A stretch of DNA of 32,510 nucleotides from Flammeovirgaceae bacterium (GCA_013204595.1 JABMNK010000085.1:1-32510), one strand, 5' to 3'; counted from the first letter of the stretch, positions 8,924-17,986 are shown. The notes: generated by a model from the letters alone, not told the origin. Program-made: numbers and translations.

Positions 8924-8952
8924 TTGTTTTTTGTAAATTTTAAGTAACTTTG
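8924..8952 (+). promoter_or_regulatory. Promoter for the metal-resistance cluster
   Basis: TAACTTTG at 8945-8952 matches the Bacteroidota -7 consensus TAnnTTTG exactly. A TTG at 8924-8926, 18 bp upstream, can serve as the -33 element. The HYC_CC_PP gene starts about 30 bp downstream. Confidence 0.5.
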
Positions 8953-8983
8953 ATTGCTATTTTAATTTATATAGCAGTTACTT

Positions 8984-9403
8984 TTGAAAGTTATAACCTC
9001 AATTGCCATCGGTTTGATTAAAAAAATAGCATCTATTTTTCTGGCACTTATCCTGATATTGAGCACTCTGGGTGTTTCCGTTTTTAAGCATACTTGTACG
9101 CTTTTCGATCAAACGGAAACAAGTTTCTTTCATGACAAAGAATGCTGCGAGCGCAATGCTGATAAAAATACGACCGTTGACATCCCTTGTTGTTCTGTGG
9201 AGGTATCCCAGTTCAAAATATCAATAGCTTCTATTACGATGGAGCCACCAGCCTCCATAAAAGCTATAGTCCAGGTTAGCTCTTTTATCACTATAGATAC
9301 GCCGGTTTCGTTCGAGATATCCTCAAAACAACCATGGTGCCTTCAGACACCACCTCTCCTCGATCAAGACCGTAACGCCCTTCTTCAGATCTATCTAATT
9401 TAG
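8984..9403 (+). CDS. HYC_CC_PP family protein
   Basis: The 139-residue product has one N-terminal hydrophobic segment (about residues 11-34) followed by the family's pattern: His-x-Cys (H36, C38), a Cys-Cys pair (C54-C55), a second pair (C69-C70), and Pro-Pro near the C terminus (123-124, in TPPLLDQDR) with an ILI-like tail. The family is uncharacterised. In Bacteroidota it occurs beside CusA/CzcA metal pumps, as here, which suggests periplasmic metal or thiol chemistry. There is no ATG at the N terminus: the frame can start at TTG 8984 or, with a more typical short leader, at TTG 9014. An in-frame TAG at 8972 excludes starts further upstream. It is the first gene of the plus-strand metal cluster, 80 bp before the pump. 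Confidence 0.75.
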   Translation: MKVITSIAIGLIKKIASIFLALILILSTLGVSVFKHTCTLFDQTETSFFHDKECCERNADKNTTVDIPCCSVEVSQFKISIASITMEPPASIKAIVQVSSFITIDTPVSFEISSKQPWCLQTPPLLDQDRNALLQIYLI

Positions 9404-9413
9404 CATTATAGTG

Positions 9414-9449
9414 GTTCAGGGGTACTCCTGAACGCAATGAACTCATTGC
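9414..9449 (+). promoter_or_regulatory. Two contiguous perfect hairpins before cusA
   Basis: GTTCAGG (9414-9420) pairs with CCTGAAC (9427-9433) around GGTACT. Directly abutting, GCAATGA (9434-9440) pairs with TCATTGC (9443-9449) around AC. Neither is followed by a T run, so they are not ordinary terminators. They lie between the HYC_CC_PP stop and the pump start codon (9484), where they could affect mRNA processing or translation of the pump. Confidence 0.45.
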
Positions 9450-9483
9450 AGGTTAACTTAAAGTAACTGAATCATCTATTTAC

Positions 9484-12400
9484 ATGGTAAATAAATTTAT
9501 AGCCTATTTTCTTGATAACAGATTAATAACATTGATCTTGTTTACCCTATTAATCAGCTGGGGCATTGTGGTTGCGCCGTTCAATTTCAATGATGGCGAA
9601 TCCACTTTGAAACGAGTTTCGGTTGACGCTATTCCCAATATCGGCGAAAATCAGCAAATCGTATTTACCGAATGGCCTGGTAGATCTCCACAGGATATTG
9701 AAGATCAAATCACTTATCCTCTAACATCAACGTTGCTTGGAATTTCTGGTGTCAAGGCAGTTCGAAGTTCCTCTATGTTTGGATTTAGTAGCATTTATGT
9801 GATTTTTAATGATGACGTCGAATATTATTGGACCCGAAATAGGATTCTAGAAAAGTTAAATAGTTTATCGCCCGATTTACTACCTGAAAACATTAAACCC
9901 TCACTGGGCCCTGACGCAACGGCATTGGGTCAGATTTTTTGGTATACCCTTGAAGGTAGAGATCCTGACGGAAATGTTACTGGAGGTTGGGACTTACAGG
10001 AAATGCGAAAGGTCCAAGATTATTATATCAAGTTTGGATTGAGTGCCGTTCCCGGTGTCTCAGAAGTGGCCGCTATCGGGGGATATATTCAAGAATATCA
10101 AATTGATGTGAATCCTTTTCTTATGAATTCCTACGATATTTCGATAGACCAGGTAGCCTTGGCTGTAAAAAACACCAATCGCGATGTAGGTGCCAAGACT
10201 ATTGAAATCAATCAAGTCGAATACCTCATTAGAGGACTGGGTTATCTTAAATCTATTTCGGACCTTGAGCTAGCAGTAGTCAAGCTCAATGATGACGTTC
10301 CTATTCGAATAAAAGACATTGCAACAGTATCCATGGGGCCTGCTGAACGGCGAGGTATCCTTGATAAAGCAGGAGCAGAGGCGGTAGGTGGGGTAGTTGT
10401 CTCTCGATTCGATTCCAATCCCATGGAAGTGATTCAGCAGGTCAAAGAAAAAATCACCCAACTTGCAAAAGGCATGCCGAGCAAGGTACTCGAGGATGGA
10501 AGAATAAGTAAACTTACTCTCATACCTTTTTACGATAGATCCCAGCTTATAGAAGAAACTTTGGATACACTTTGGGACGCCTTGACCCTTGAGATTTTAA
10601 TTACGATTATTATCGTCTTGATCATGATTTTCAATCTAAGAGCCTCGCTCATGATTGCCGCTGTACTACCTATCTCCATACTACTGGTTTTCATTTTGAT
10701 GCGTGTCTTCAACGTAGAGGCAAATATTGTTGCCCTTTCGGGCATTGCAATAGCCATAGGCACCTTGGTGGATTTGGGAATTATCTTTTCAGAAAATGTC
10801 ATCAGGCATATTCAGCTTGATGGGAATGATGTTTTGGCCAAAATCAAAACGGCAACCAAAGAAGTTAGTGGCGCAATCTTTACGGCTGTGGCCACTACAA
10901 TCATTAGTTTTATTCCTGTATTTACGCTGGAAGCCGCCGAAGGAAAGTTATTTCGACCGCTAGCTTTTACAAAAACTTTTGCCTTAAGTACAGCGCTTTT
11001 AATTACGTTATTTTTACTTCCTACACTTGCTTATTTCTTATTTGGCTTAAAAGTCAAAAAGAAACAAGTGACACTTATTTTTAATAGCATCATCCTGATT
11101 GGCGGTGTCATCTTGCTAGGCATCATCCCTTGGGCTGGAAGCATCCTGATCGTATTGAGTGCGACTTATTTTCTTAAAGTACATGGCCCATTGGACAACT
11201 GGTTAATACGTAATTTGTCCGTTGTTGTCATTGCATCAGTTAGTATCTGGCTTCTGACCAGTTATTGGATGCCCATAGGCATCAGCGAACCTTTTCATAT
11301 CAACCTACTTTTTATTGTACTATTATTGGGTTTTATTTTGGGTACTTTGAGCCTGATTATTTACCGATATGATCAAATACTTGAATGGTGCTTGGATCAT
11401 AAATGGAGTTTTTTAAGTCTTCCTTTGATCTTGATATTCATGGCTTTCACTATTTGGCAAGGATTTTCAAAAATCAGTAGCCCGCTACTTTCAAGATTGG
11501 ACAAAGTAAGAGTTAATACCTCAGAAAATAAGATATTGAGTAGCCTAGTCCATGCTTTTCCAGGTATTGGGACAGAATTCATGCCTTCTTTGGATGAAGG
11601 CAGCTTTTTGTTGATGCCTTCGTCTATGCCACATATTGGTCTGGCAGAAAATAAAGCGTTGTTGCAACAAATCGATCAGCGCGTTGCCAATATTCCAGAA
11701 ATCGAAACGATTGTTGGTAAATTGGGACGGGTCAACTCACCGCTTGATCCTGCACCAATCTCGATGTTTGAAAATATCATCAATTATAAAAGCGAGTACC
11801 TGCTGAATACGGCAGGTCAGCGAGCCACATTCAAAACAGATAACTATGGTCACTTTATACTCACCTCTGGTGAGCAAATAGGCAATGACCAAGCCATTTT
11901 GAGAAGAATTACCAAAGACCAATTAATCGAAGACCCTCAGGGCCGCATCTACCGTAATTGGCGCTCAACCATCCACTCTTCAGATGATATTTGGAATGAA
12001 ATTATTGATGCGACGCATCTTCCAGGTGTCACCTCTGCTCCTAAATTACAGCCTATCGAAACTAGGCTGATCATGTTGCAGTCTGGGATGCGCGCACCAA
12101 TTGGCATTAAAGTCTATGGCCCCGATCTGGAAACCATCAATGATTTTGGCGTCCGCCTCGAAAATATCATAAAAGAGGGACGCACCATATTGCCTGAGGC
12201 TGTTTTTGCAGATAGAATCATTGGAAAACCATATATCCACCTTAATATCGATCGTGCAGCAATTGCTCGCTATGGGCTTTCCATGGAAAATGTGCAACGA
12301 CATATTGAAATTGCCATTGGTGGCATGCAGATCAGTACCGCCTTAGAGGGGCGAGAGCGCTATCCCATTCGGGTTCGCTATCCCCGTGAATTACGTGATG

Positions 12401-13275
12401 ATCCCAATGAACTAATGAATATCTATGTCGCTACGCCAATAGGTGCACAAGTATTGCTTGGCGATTTGGTAAATATTGAATACCAACGCGGTCCTCAGAT
12501 AATCAAAAGTGAGAACTCCTTTTTGGTTGGTTATGTTTTATTAGATAAAAAAGAGGGCTTTACTGAGTTGGATGTGGTAAATGAAGTAAATGAGTTGATT
12601 AGCCAAAAAATGAATAGTGGCGAATTAACCATTCCGGAAGGTGTTCACTATGAATTTGCTGGCAACTTTCAAAACCAACTTCGGGCAGAGAAAAGATTTA
12701 TGATCATCATACCCTTGGTGCTGGTAATCATCTTTTTAATCCTCTATCTTCAATTCAAATCCGTTACCTCTTCCTTCATGGTATTCGTTGGGATTCTAAT
12801 GGCCTTCAGTGGGGGATTTATCCTATTAGGACTTTATAATACTGATTGGTTCCTGAACTTTTCATTTTTTGGGACCAATATGAGAAATATATTTCAAATT
12901 CAGCCTATCAATTTAAGTGTCGCTGTCTGGGTTGGCTTTATTGCCCTATTCGGTATAGCAACGGACGACGGCGTGTTAATTGGCACTTATTTAAAACAGC
13001 AATTCGATAAAGAACAGCCTAAGACCCTTGCCGCCATAAGGGCGGTAACCCTTACGGCTGGAAGTAAACGAATCAGACCCGCCGTAATGACAACAGCCAC
13101 CACTTTGATAGCCCTATTGCCCGTATTAACCTCCTCGGGAAGAGGTAGTGACATCATGATTCCAATGGCCATCCCTATTTTTGGTGGAATGCTCGTTGCT
13201 GGAATTACTTATTTTATTACACCTGTATTGTTCTGCTGGAAAAAAGAATTGGATCTTAAAAGAGAAAACATATGA
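9484..13275 (+). CDS. cusA: CusA-type heavy-metal RND efflux pump, probably Cu(I)/Ag(I)
   Basis: This 1263-residue inner-membrane RND transporter would be the proton-driven pump of a tripartite CusCBA-like complex. The start has the usual hydrophobic TM1. The TM4 motif GIAIAIGTLVDLGII places Asp430 at the position of CusA Asp405, and GIATDDGV (Asp1161) aligns with CusA Glu939. The three methionines of the CusA metal path are present (M711 in LLMPSS, M761 in PISMFEN, M864 in RLIMLQSGM), pointing to Cu/Ag rather than Co/Zn/Cd. The protein is about 220 residues longer than E. coli CusA. Much of the excess is four added hydrophobic segments between about residues 525 and 665, plus loops in the periplasmic halves. 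The TM11 motif reads IRPAVMT where CusA has RPKAMT, so the proton-relay lysine is replaced. The stop overlaps the next start (ATGA). Confidence 0.93.
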   Translation: MVNKFIAYFLDNRLITLILFTLLISWGIVVAPFNFNDGESTLKRVSVDAIPNIGENQQIVFTEWPGRSPQDIEDQITYPLTSTLLGISGVKAVRSSSMFGFSSIYVIFNDDVEYYWTRNRILEKLNSLSPDLLPENIKPSLGPDATALGQIFWYTLEGRDPDGNVTGGWDLQEMRKVQDYYIKFGLSAVPGVSEVAAIGGYIQEYQIDVNPFLMNSYDISIDQVALAVKNTNRDVGAKTIEINQVEYLIRGLGYLKSISDLELAVVKLNDDVPIRIKDIATVSMGPAERRGILDKAGAEAVGGVVVSRFDSNPMEVIQQVKEKITQLAKGMPSKVLEDGRISKLTLIPFYDRSQLIEETLDTLWDALTLEILITIIIVLIMIFNLRASLMIAAVLPISILLVFILMRVFNVEANIVALSGIAIAIGTLVDLGIIFSENVIRHIQLDGNDVLAKIKTATKEVSGAIFTAVATTIISFIPVFTLEAAEGKLFRPLAFTKTFALSTALLITLFLLPTLAYFLFGLKVKKKQVTLIFNSIILIGGVILLGIIPWAGSILIVLSATYFLKVHGPLDNWLIRNLSVVVIASVSIWLLTSYWMPIGISEPFHINLLFIVLLLGFILGTLSLIIYRYDQILEWCLDHKWSFLSLPLILIFMAFTIWQGFSKISSPLLSRLDKVRVNTSENKILSSLVHAFPGIGTEFMPSLDEGSFLLMPSSMPHIGLAENKALLQQIDQRVANIPEIETIVGKLGRVNSPLDPAPISMFENIINYKSEYLLNTAGQRATFKTDNYGHFILTSGEQIGNDQAILRRITKDQLIEDPQGRIYRNWRSTIHSSDDIWNEIIDATHLPGVTSAPKLQPIETRLIMLQSGMRAPIGIKVYGPDLETINDFGVRLENIIKEGRTILPEAVFADRIIGKPYIHLNIDRAAIARYGLSMENVQRHIEIAIGGMQISTALEGRERYPIRVRYPRELRDDPNELMNIYVATPIGAQVLLGDLVNIEYQRGPQIIKSENSFLVGYVLLDKKEGFTELDVVNEVNELISQKMNSGELTIPEGVHYEFAGNFQNQLRAEKRFMIIIPLVLVIIFLILYLQFKSVTSSFMVFVGILMAFSGGFILLGLYNTDWFLNFSFFGTNMRNIFQIQPINLSVAVWVGFIALFGIATDDGVLIGTYLKQQFDKEQPKTLAAIRAVTLTAGSKRIRPAVMTTATTLIALLPVLTSSGRGSDIMIPMAIPIFGGMLVAGITYFITPVLFCWKKELDLKRENI

Positions 13276-14501
13276 AGCGTTTGACCACTCTACTACTGCT
13301 TATGGCCCTAATCTTGCCAAGCGTCGGGCAAACACTAGAGGATTATTTGATGATCGCCGCTCAAAATAATCCGAGTTTAAAGGCTACCTACCATCAATTT
13401 GAAGCTGCACTCGAGCACATTCATCAAGTCGGAACGCTCCCTGATCCTGCTATCGGATTTGGTTATTTTATTTCGCCTATTGAAACGCGTACAGGACCGC
13501 AACGGGTCAAGATATCTTTAAGCCAAATGCTTCCTTGGTTTGGTACTGAAGGGGCCCAAAAGGACGTTGCATCCTTAATCGCAGAAGCACAATTTGACCG
13601 CTATCTCGATCAAAAAGAATGGCTATTTTATCAAGTCAAAGCGAACTACTATCCTATTGAGGAAATAATCGAAATAATCGACATTCATCAAAAGCACCTA
13701 TCGATTATGACCACCTATGAGAAATTAGCAATCATTGCCTACAGTAATGGCAAGAGCACAAAAACAGATATTCTCAAAACAAATAATCTTTTAGAAGAAA
13801 TAAGGACCAATATCAACATTCTAGAAGGTCGCTTAAAAGCACAGAAATTAATCTTCAACCGACTTTTAAATAGAGATGACAGTCTTGAAGTCATTGCCAA
13901 TTTCTTTTCAGAACCAAAAGAAACCGACTCCATGAATACTCTCGACAGCATGGTGATATCACATCCACGGTTGGATGAATTAACCAAGCTAATAGAGGCC
14001 AATGTCAGCAATGAACAGGTTGCAATTAAGGAGGGATTACCCAGATTAGGCATAGGCCTAGACTACCTGATGATCAATAAAATGGATGGCTCCACCAATA
14101 GCAATAACGGAAAAGATGCCCTCATACCTATGATCTCGATGAGCTTACCTGTTTTCAGGAAAAAATATCAAAGCCGATTAAATGAAATTTCTATTAATCA
14201 GCATACCTTGACGGCAAAGAGAAATGCCGTCAGAAACAACTTGGTCAGTGAATTAGTGAGCGCACAAAATACATTTAGAGAGTCATGGGAGGCTTATCAC
14301 CTCAGTAAAAGACAAATTGAAAATGCTCAGTTACAAGTAGATTTTAATTACAAATCCTACGGCAATGCTAATGTCGATTTCGATGAACTACTGATTTCCC
14401 AAAGTGATTTGCTAAAATTTAAACTTATGGCCACGACTGCCAAAAAAAATTGTGCCGTAGCTCAAGCTAAAATAGACTATTTATTAGTGAAAAAATTATG
14501 A
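13272..14501 (+). CDS. TolC-family outer-membrane efflux protein (CusC-like)
   Basis: The 409-residue protein has a signal peptide (MKRLTTLLLLMALILPSVGQ) followed by two OEP-type repeats rich in long helices. Motifs typical of metal-efflux TolC members are LPDPAIGFGYF and SLSQMLPWFGTEGAQKDVAS. It should trimerise into the outer-membrane duct that docks on the adaptor and RND pump. It is at the short end for the family. It has ATGA overlaps with the pump upstream and the adaptor downstream, so the three are translationally coupled. The substrate is inferred from neighbours, not from this sequence. Confidence 0.9.
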   Translation: MKRLTTLLLLMALILPSVGQTLEDYLMIAAQNNPSLKATYHQFEAALEHIHQVGTLPDPAIGFGYFISPIETRTGPQRVKISLSQMLPWFGTEGAQKDVASLIAEAQFDRYLDQKEWLFYQVKANYYPIEEIIEIIDIHQKHLSIMTTYEKLAIIAYSNGKSTKTDILKTNNLLEEIRTNINILEGRLKAQKLIFNRLLNRDDSLEVIANFFSEPKETDSMNTLDSMVISHPRLDELTKLIEANVSNEQVAIKEGLPRLGIGLDYLMINKMDGSTNSNNGKDALIPMISMSLPVFRKKYQSRLNEISINQHTLTAKRNAVRNNLVSELVSAQNTFRESWEAYHLSKRQIENAQLQVDFNYKSYGNANVDFDELLISQSDLLKFKLMATTAKKNCAVAQAKIDYLLVKKL

Positions 14502-15712
14502 AAAATACACAAAAATACATCGCACTCGGTATCATGTTAGCTGTAGGTATGTTGGCCGGTCGTTATTTGTTTCCAACAACAAACGAACCAATATTATCAA
14601 CCACTCATGAACACTCAGAGGGAACCACATTCACCTGTTCCATGCATCCTCACATTCAACAAAATAATCCAGGAAAATGTCCCTTGTGTGGAATGGATTT
14701 GGTGGCCATCCAAAACACTGGTCTTGAGGATAACATAAATAGTATTGAATTATCAAAAACCGCTCAAGAGCTATCCAATATTAACACGGTGAAAGTGGTC
14801 TACGAATCACCTAGCATTAAATTGAATTTGAACGGAAGAGTGCTGCCAGATGGTCAGAAAATAGCGGTACAAACCAGTCACATTGAAGGTAGGATTGAGC
14901 AACTACTCATCGGATACATAGGTCAGCAAGTAAAAGCTGGCGAAGTCATTGCCTATGTTTATTCTCCCGAACTTATCGAAGCGCAAAACGAATTGCTTGA
15001 AGCATACCATGGCCGGATTTCGCAACCAGACTTATATGCCGCCAGTCTTGATAAACTTAAAAATTGGAAGGTAACCCAAGCACAAATAGATGAAATTTTA
15101 AGCTCAAACGCTCCAATAGAGAATTTTCCAATCCAATCTGATTGGACAGGAATCGTCCTGAAAAAAAATCTAAATAAAGGTTCCCATGTGTCAAAAGGCA
15201 CCGAAATCGTCGAGATCGCCAATCTTTCCAGTGTATGGATTACCTTTGATATTTATGAAAAAGACATCAACTTGGTGAAAGTTGGGGATCAGCTTACTAT
15301 GGAATTTTCAACTTTTCCAGGCGAGCTATTCAAAGGACAAATCAATTTCATTGATCCTGTCATTGACCCAGAAACCCGAATTGCTCAAATCAGAATAATA
15401 TATACCAATACTTTTAAGACGGTTTATCCTCAAACTTTTGCTGTGGCTAACTTAACAGTCCAACCTTATGGCAATCAAAAAAAATTGATCATCCCGAAGT
15501 CTGCCGTACTGTGGACAGGGGAACGATCGGTAGTTTACATAAAAACACAAACTGCCCAATTCATGTTGAGGGAAGTAACACTGGGCATCGCTACTGCCGC
15601 TGGTTATGAAATTAAAGAGGGCTTGACCGAAGGGGAAGAAATAGTCACTAATGGCGCATTCACCCTTGATGCAGCATCTCAACTTTCCGGTAAAAAAAGT
15701 ATGATGAATTGA
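14498..15712 (+). CDS. cusB: RND periplasmic adaptor with N-terminal heavy-metal-binding domain (CusB-like)
   Basis: The 404-residue membrane-fusion protein has an N-terminal signal-anchor (about residues 7-25) and then a heavy-metal-binding domain: Thr-Cys47-Ser-Met49-His50-Pro, Pro-Gly-Lys-Cys61-Pro-Leu-Cys64-Gly-Met66. Next come a barrel-sandwich/lipoyl half (GRIEQLLIGYIGQQVKAGEV), a helical hairpin (about 155-205), the second half (GIVLKKNLNKGSHVSKGTEI) and a beta-barrel with membrane-proximal domain. It should bridge pump and outer-membrane channel, and the Cys/Met/His head can capture Cu(I) in the periplasm. It starts four bases inside the TolC gene (overlap). A weak terminator-like hairpin follows the stop. 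Confidence 0.92.
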   Translation: MKNTQKYIALGIMLAVGMLAGRYLFPTTNEPILSTTHEHSEGTTFTCSMHPHIQQNNPGKCPLCGMDLVAIQNTGLEDNINSIELSKTAQELSNINTVKVVYESPSIKLNLNGRVLPDGQKIAVQTSHIEGRIEQLLIGYIGQQVKAGEVIAYVYSPELIEAQNELLEAYHGRISQPDLYAASLDKLKNWKVTQAQIDEILSSNAPIENFPIQSDWTGIVLKKNLNKGSHVSKGTEIVEIANLSSVWITFDIYEKDINLVKVGDQLTMEFSTFPGELFKGQINFIDPVIDPETRIAQIRIIYTNTFKTVYPQTFAVANLTVQPYGNQKKLIIPKSAVLWTGERSVVYIKTQTAQFMLREVTLGIATAAGYEIKEGLTEGEEIVTNGAFTLDAASQLSGKKSMMN

Positions 15713-15720
15713 CTCCAACC

Positions 15721-15744
15721 AAAATCAGCATTGATTTTTATTTT
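15721..15744 (+). terminator. Weak AT-rich terminator-like hairpin
   Basis: AAAATCA (15721-15727) pairs perfectly with TGATTTT (15732-15738) around GCAT and runs into TTATTTT. It lies eight bases after the adaptor stop and may partly separate efflux genes from the downstream DUF3347-TlpA-propeller genes. The stem is AT-rich, so termination would be incomplete. Confidence 0.35.
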
Positions 15745-15787
15745 AAAAACGATAATTAATTAATATACCTTTAAATTTATACTTCCT

Positions 15788-16273
15788 GTGAAACACACAT
15801 ATCTACTACTAATCGCTGGTTTAATGACCTTTTGTGGTACCAAAAATACCACGACCGAAAATAACAATACGGAGGTCACCCAACAATTACCTACCTTGAT
15901 GGCTGGTTATATGTATATTAAAGAGGGTTTGATCGCCTCGAATTCGGACCAAGTAAAAACCACCGCTCAAGCACTTTTAGGTAACCTTGGGAAAGAGCTC
16001 AATACTGCTTCAGCATCTTTGAAAGAAGAAATTATTGCACTAGCAGCCACAGAAACCCTTGAAAATCAAAAAATAATTTTTCAATCTTTGACGACTATGT
16101 TGGCTGAGATGACCAAAAGTACGGGGTCAAATATTCCTGTTTTTATCCAATTCTGCCCGATGGCTTTCGATAATCAAGGAGGCACCTGGCTGAGCTTATC
16201 AGAGGAAATTAAAAATCCGTATTTCGGAGAAATGATGCTGACATGTGGGCGTGTTGAAGAAACCATAAACTAA
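15788..16273 (+). CDS. DUF3347-type envelope protein, putative copper handling
   Basis: The 161-residue product starts with a hydrophobic leader ending TFC (residue 16), a poor but possible lipobox. A low-complexity Asn/Thr linker and a helical domain follow (about 33-110). The conserved end of DUF3347 is FCPMAF (C123, M125) and TWLSLSEEIKNPYFGEMMLTCG (wording of the family end: Trp134, Asn143-Pro-Tyr, M149-M150, C153). The Cys/Met residues suit Cu(I) binding, and such proteins are often found with CusB-type adaptors. The start codon is GTG; no better ATG is present. The stop (TAA) directly abuts the ATG of the TlpA-like gene, so the two are co-translated. The biochemical role is not established. 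Confidence 0.75.
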   Translation: MKHTYLLLIAGLMTFCGTKNTTTENNNTEVTQQLPTLMAGYMYIKEGLIASNSDQVKTTAQALLGNLGKELNTASASLKEEIIALAATETLENQKIIFQSLTTMLAEMTKSTGSNIPVFIQFCPMAFDNQGGTWLSLSEEIKNPYFGEMMLTCGRVEETIN

Positions 16274-16762
16274 ATGAAGCACACCACCCTCATATTATTG
16301 ATGTTGTTGCTACTGGGCTGCGCAGATGGGAAAAATAAACAGCCCAATAGCGCACCACCACTTTCTAAGGGGATTCCTGAGTTGCAAGAATTAGATGGCT
16401 CAAAGATTGATTTGGCTGATTTTAAAGGAAAAACGCTGGTTATCAATCTTTGGGCAACTTGGTGCCTACCTTGTATAAAGGAGATGCCGTCTTTAGTCGA
16501 ATTAACAAAAAAAATACCTGAAGATCAATTGGTCTTGTTGGTTGCCACCGATCAAAAAATCAACGTCATTAATAAGTTTATCGAAAATAAAGGGTTCAAA
16601 CTTCATTTTGTACAACTCAAAAATAGTATGGAATCACTGGGAGTGTATGCCTTACCTATGACTTTTATATATGACAAAAAAGGAAATGAAGTCCAACGAA
16701 TCGAAGGCACACGCGATTGGGCCGGGAATGAGACCCTTGATTTATTAACTAATATTCTATGA
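16274..16762 (+). CDS. TlpA/ResA-like thioredoxin-fold lipoprotein
   Basis: The 162-residue lipoprotein has a lipobox LLLLGC (Cys16). The thioredoxin fold carries the redox motif Trp63-Cys64-Leu-Pro-Cys67 and the cis-proline loop ALPMT (Pro128). It should be a membrane-tethered periplasmic thiol-disulfide reductase. Position between a DUF3347 protein and a cysteine-rich propeller suggests it keeps metal-binding cysteines reduced, for example CDCC of the next gene. That partner is inferred from context. It overlaps the next gene by ATGA. Confidence 0.88.
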   Translation: MKHTTLILLMLLLLGCADGKNKQPNSAPPLSKGIPELQELDGSKIDLADFKGKTLVINLWATWCLPCIKEMPSLVELTKKIPEDQLVLLVATDQKINVINKFIENKGFKLHFVQLKNSMESLGVYALPMTFIYDKKGNEVQRIEGTRDWAGNETLDLLTNIL

Positions 16763-17961
16763 AATACCTATTGATTTTCACCTTATTTATAGCACTCGCA
16801 TCGTGCCAAAAAACCGATCTTAGCACGAAGAAGATAAAAATGCTTACTTCTCCTGTAGAATCGAACACCTCGCTGCCTTTTTTAAAAGTGGGAGAAGATC
16901 AACAGCTATACCTTAGCTGGGTGGTTGAAAATAAGGAACAAGCCCAGCTAAAATATGCACTCATGAAAGAGGAAGGTATTTGGTCTGCCTCTGCCATCGC
17001 CTCAGGAGAAGATTGGTTTGTCAATTGGGCAGATTATCCTTCCATCAATATTGATCAAAAAGGAAATAAATTGAGTCACTATTTAGCCAAAAGTACCTCC
17101 GGAACTTATTCATATGACATCAATCTCACCCTAAGCAGGGCCATTGATAATTGGTCGGAAAGTTTCATTCCCCATCAAGACAAAACACCTACGGAGCATG
17201 GATTTGTGAGCGTTATTCCATCGGTAAATTCATTTATTGTGGCCTGGTTAGACGGTAGAAACACTGGTGGAGAAAGTCATGAAAGTCATGGCCATCAAGG
17301 GGCCATGACTTTGAGAACTGCTACGATAGACTTAAACGGCCATTTAAGTGATGAAGTCGAACTAGACAATCGGGTATGCGATTGTTGTCAAACTAGTGGT
17401 GCTATCACTTCCAATGGACCCATATTTGTGTATCGTGACAGGTCTGAAGATGAAATACGAGATATTGCGATCGTCAGAAGGATAAATGGCGCATGGACTA
17501 TTCCAAAATCAATTTACCATGATCAATGGAAAATCGCAGGCTGCCCTGTCAACGGACCCAGAATAGCAGCTCAAGGTAGTCAAGTAGTCGTTGCTTGGTT
17601 TTCTGCGCCAGAAAGTAAGCCACAAGTAAAGTTAATTTTCTCCAATGATGCCGGAGCCACCTTTGGAAAACCCCTATTGATCGATGGTGAACATTCACTA
17701 GGCCGAGTCGATGTGGCCATTGACGAAGAGGGCATCGCCTATGTCAGCTGGTTAAGTTCCATTGAGAATAAAAGTGAAATAAAGGCGATCGCCGCCAATA
17801 GCGATGGCATCATCGGTCAATCCATAATAATTGCTGAAACCAGTCCATCAAGATCAAGTGGATTTCCTCAAATGGAATTATTTAAAAATGAGCTATATTT
17901 TGCCTGGACAACTACAGCAGAAGATGCTAGCCATATTCAAATGGCCAAGATCACTTTATAA
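16759..17961 (+). CDS. Sialidase-fold beta-propeller lipoprotein with CDCC motif
   Basis: The 400-residue lipoprotein (lipobox ALASC, Cys16) has repeated beta-strand modules of a sialidase-like propeller (LYLSWVVENK, FIVAWLDGRN, VVVAWFSAPES, AYVSWLSSIE, LYFAWTTTAED). It carries a His-rich loop (HESHGHQ, residues 174-179), a Cys207-Asp-Cys209-Cys210 motif and Cys262 in AGCPVNGPR. Automatic annotation would likely say exo-alpha-sialidase, but I do not see the sialidase catalytic set (Arg triad, Tyr/Glu pair) convincingly. The context (TlpA, DUF3347, Cus pump) and the Cys/His content favour a metal-related role at the membrane surface. It is translationally coupled to the TlpA gene and is the last gene of the cluster. 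Confidence 0.75.
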   Translation: MKYLLIFTLFIALASCQKTDLSTKKIKMLTSPVESNTSLPFLKVGEDQQLYLSWVVENKEQAQLKYALMKEEGIWSASAIASGEDWFVNWADYPSINIDQKGNKLSHYLAKSTSGTYSYDINLTLSRAIDNWSESFIPHQDKTPTEHGFVSVIPSVNSFIVAWLDGRNTGGESHESHGHQGAMTLRTATIDLNGHLSDEVELDNRVCDCCQTSGAITSNGPIFVYRDRSEDEIRDIAIVRRINGAWTIPKSIYHDQWKIAGCPVNGPRIAAQGSQVVVAWFSAPESKPQVKLIFSNDAGATFGKPLLIDGEHSLGRVDVAIDEEGIAYVSWLSSIENKSEIKAIAANSDGIIGQSIIIAETSPSRSSGFPQMELFKNELYFAWTTTAEDASHIQMAKITL

Positions 17962-17986
17962 ATCCCTACTTCAATATCTAAATTAT

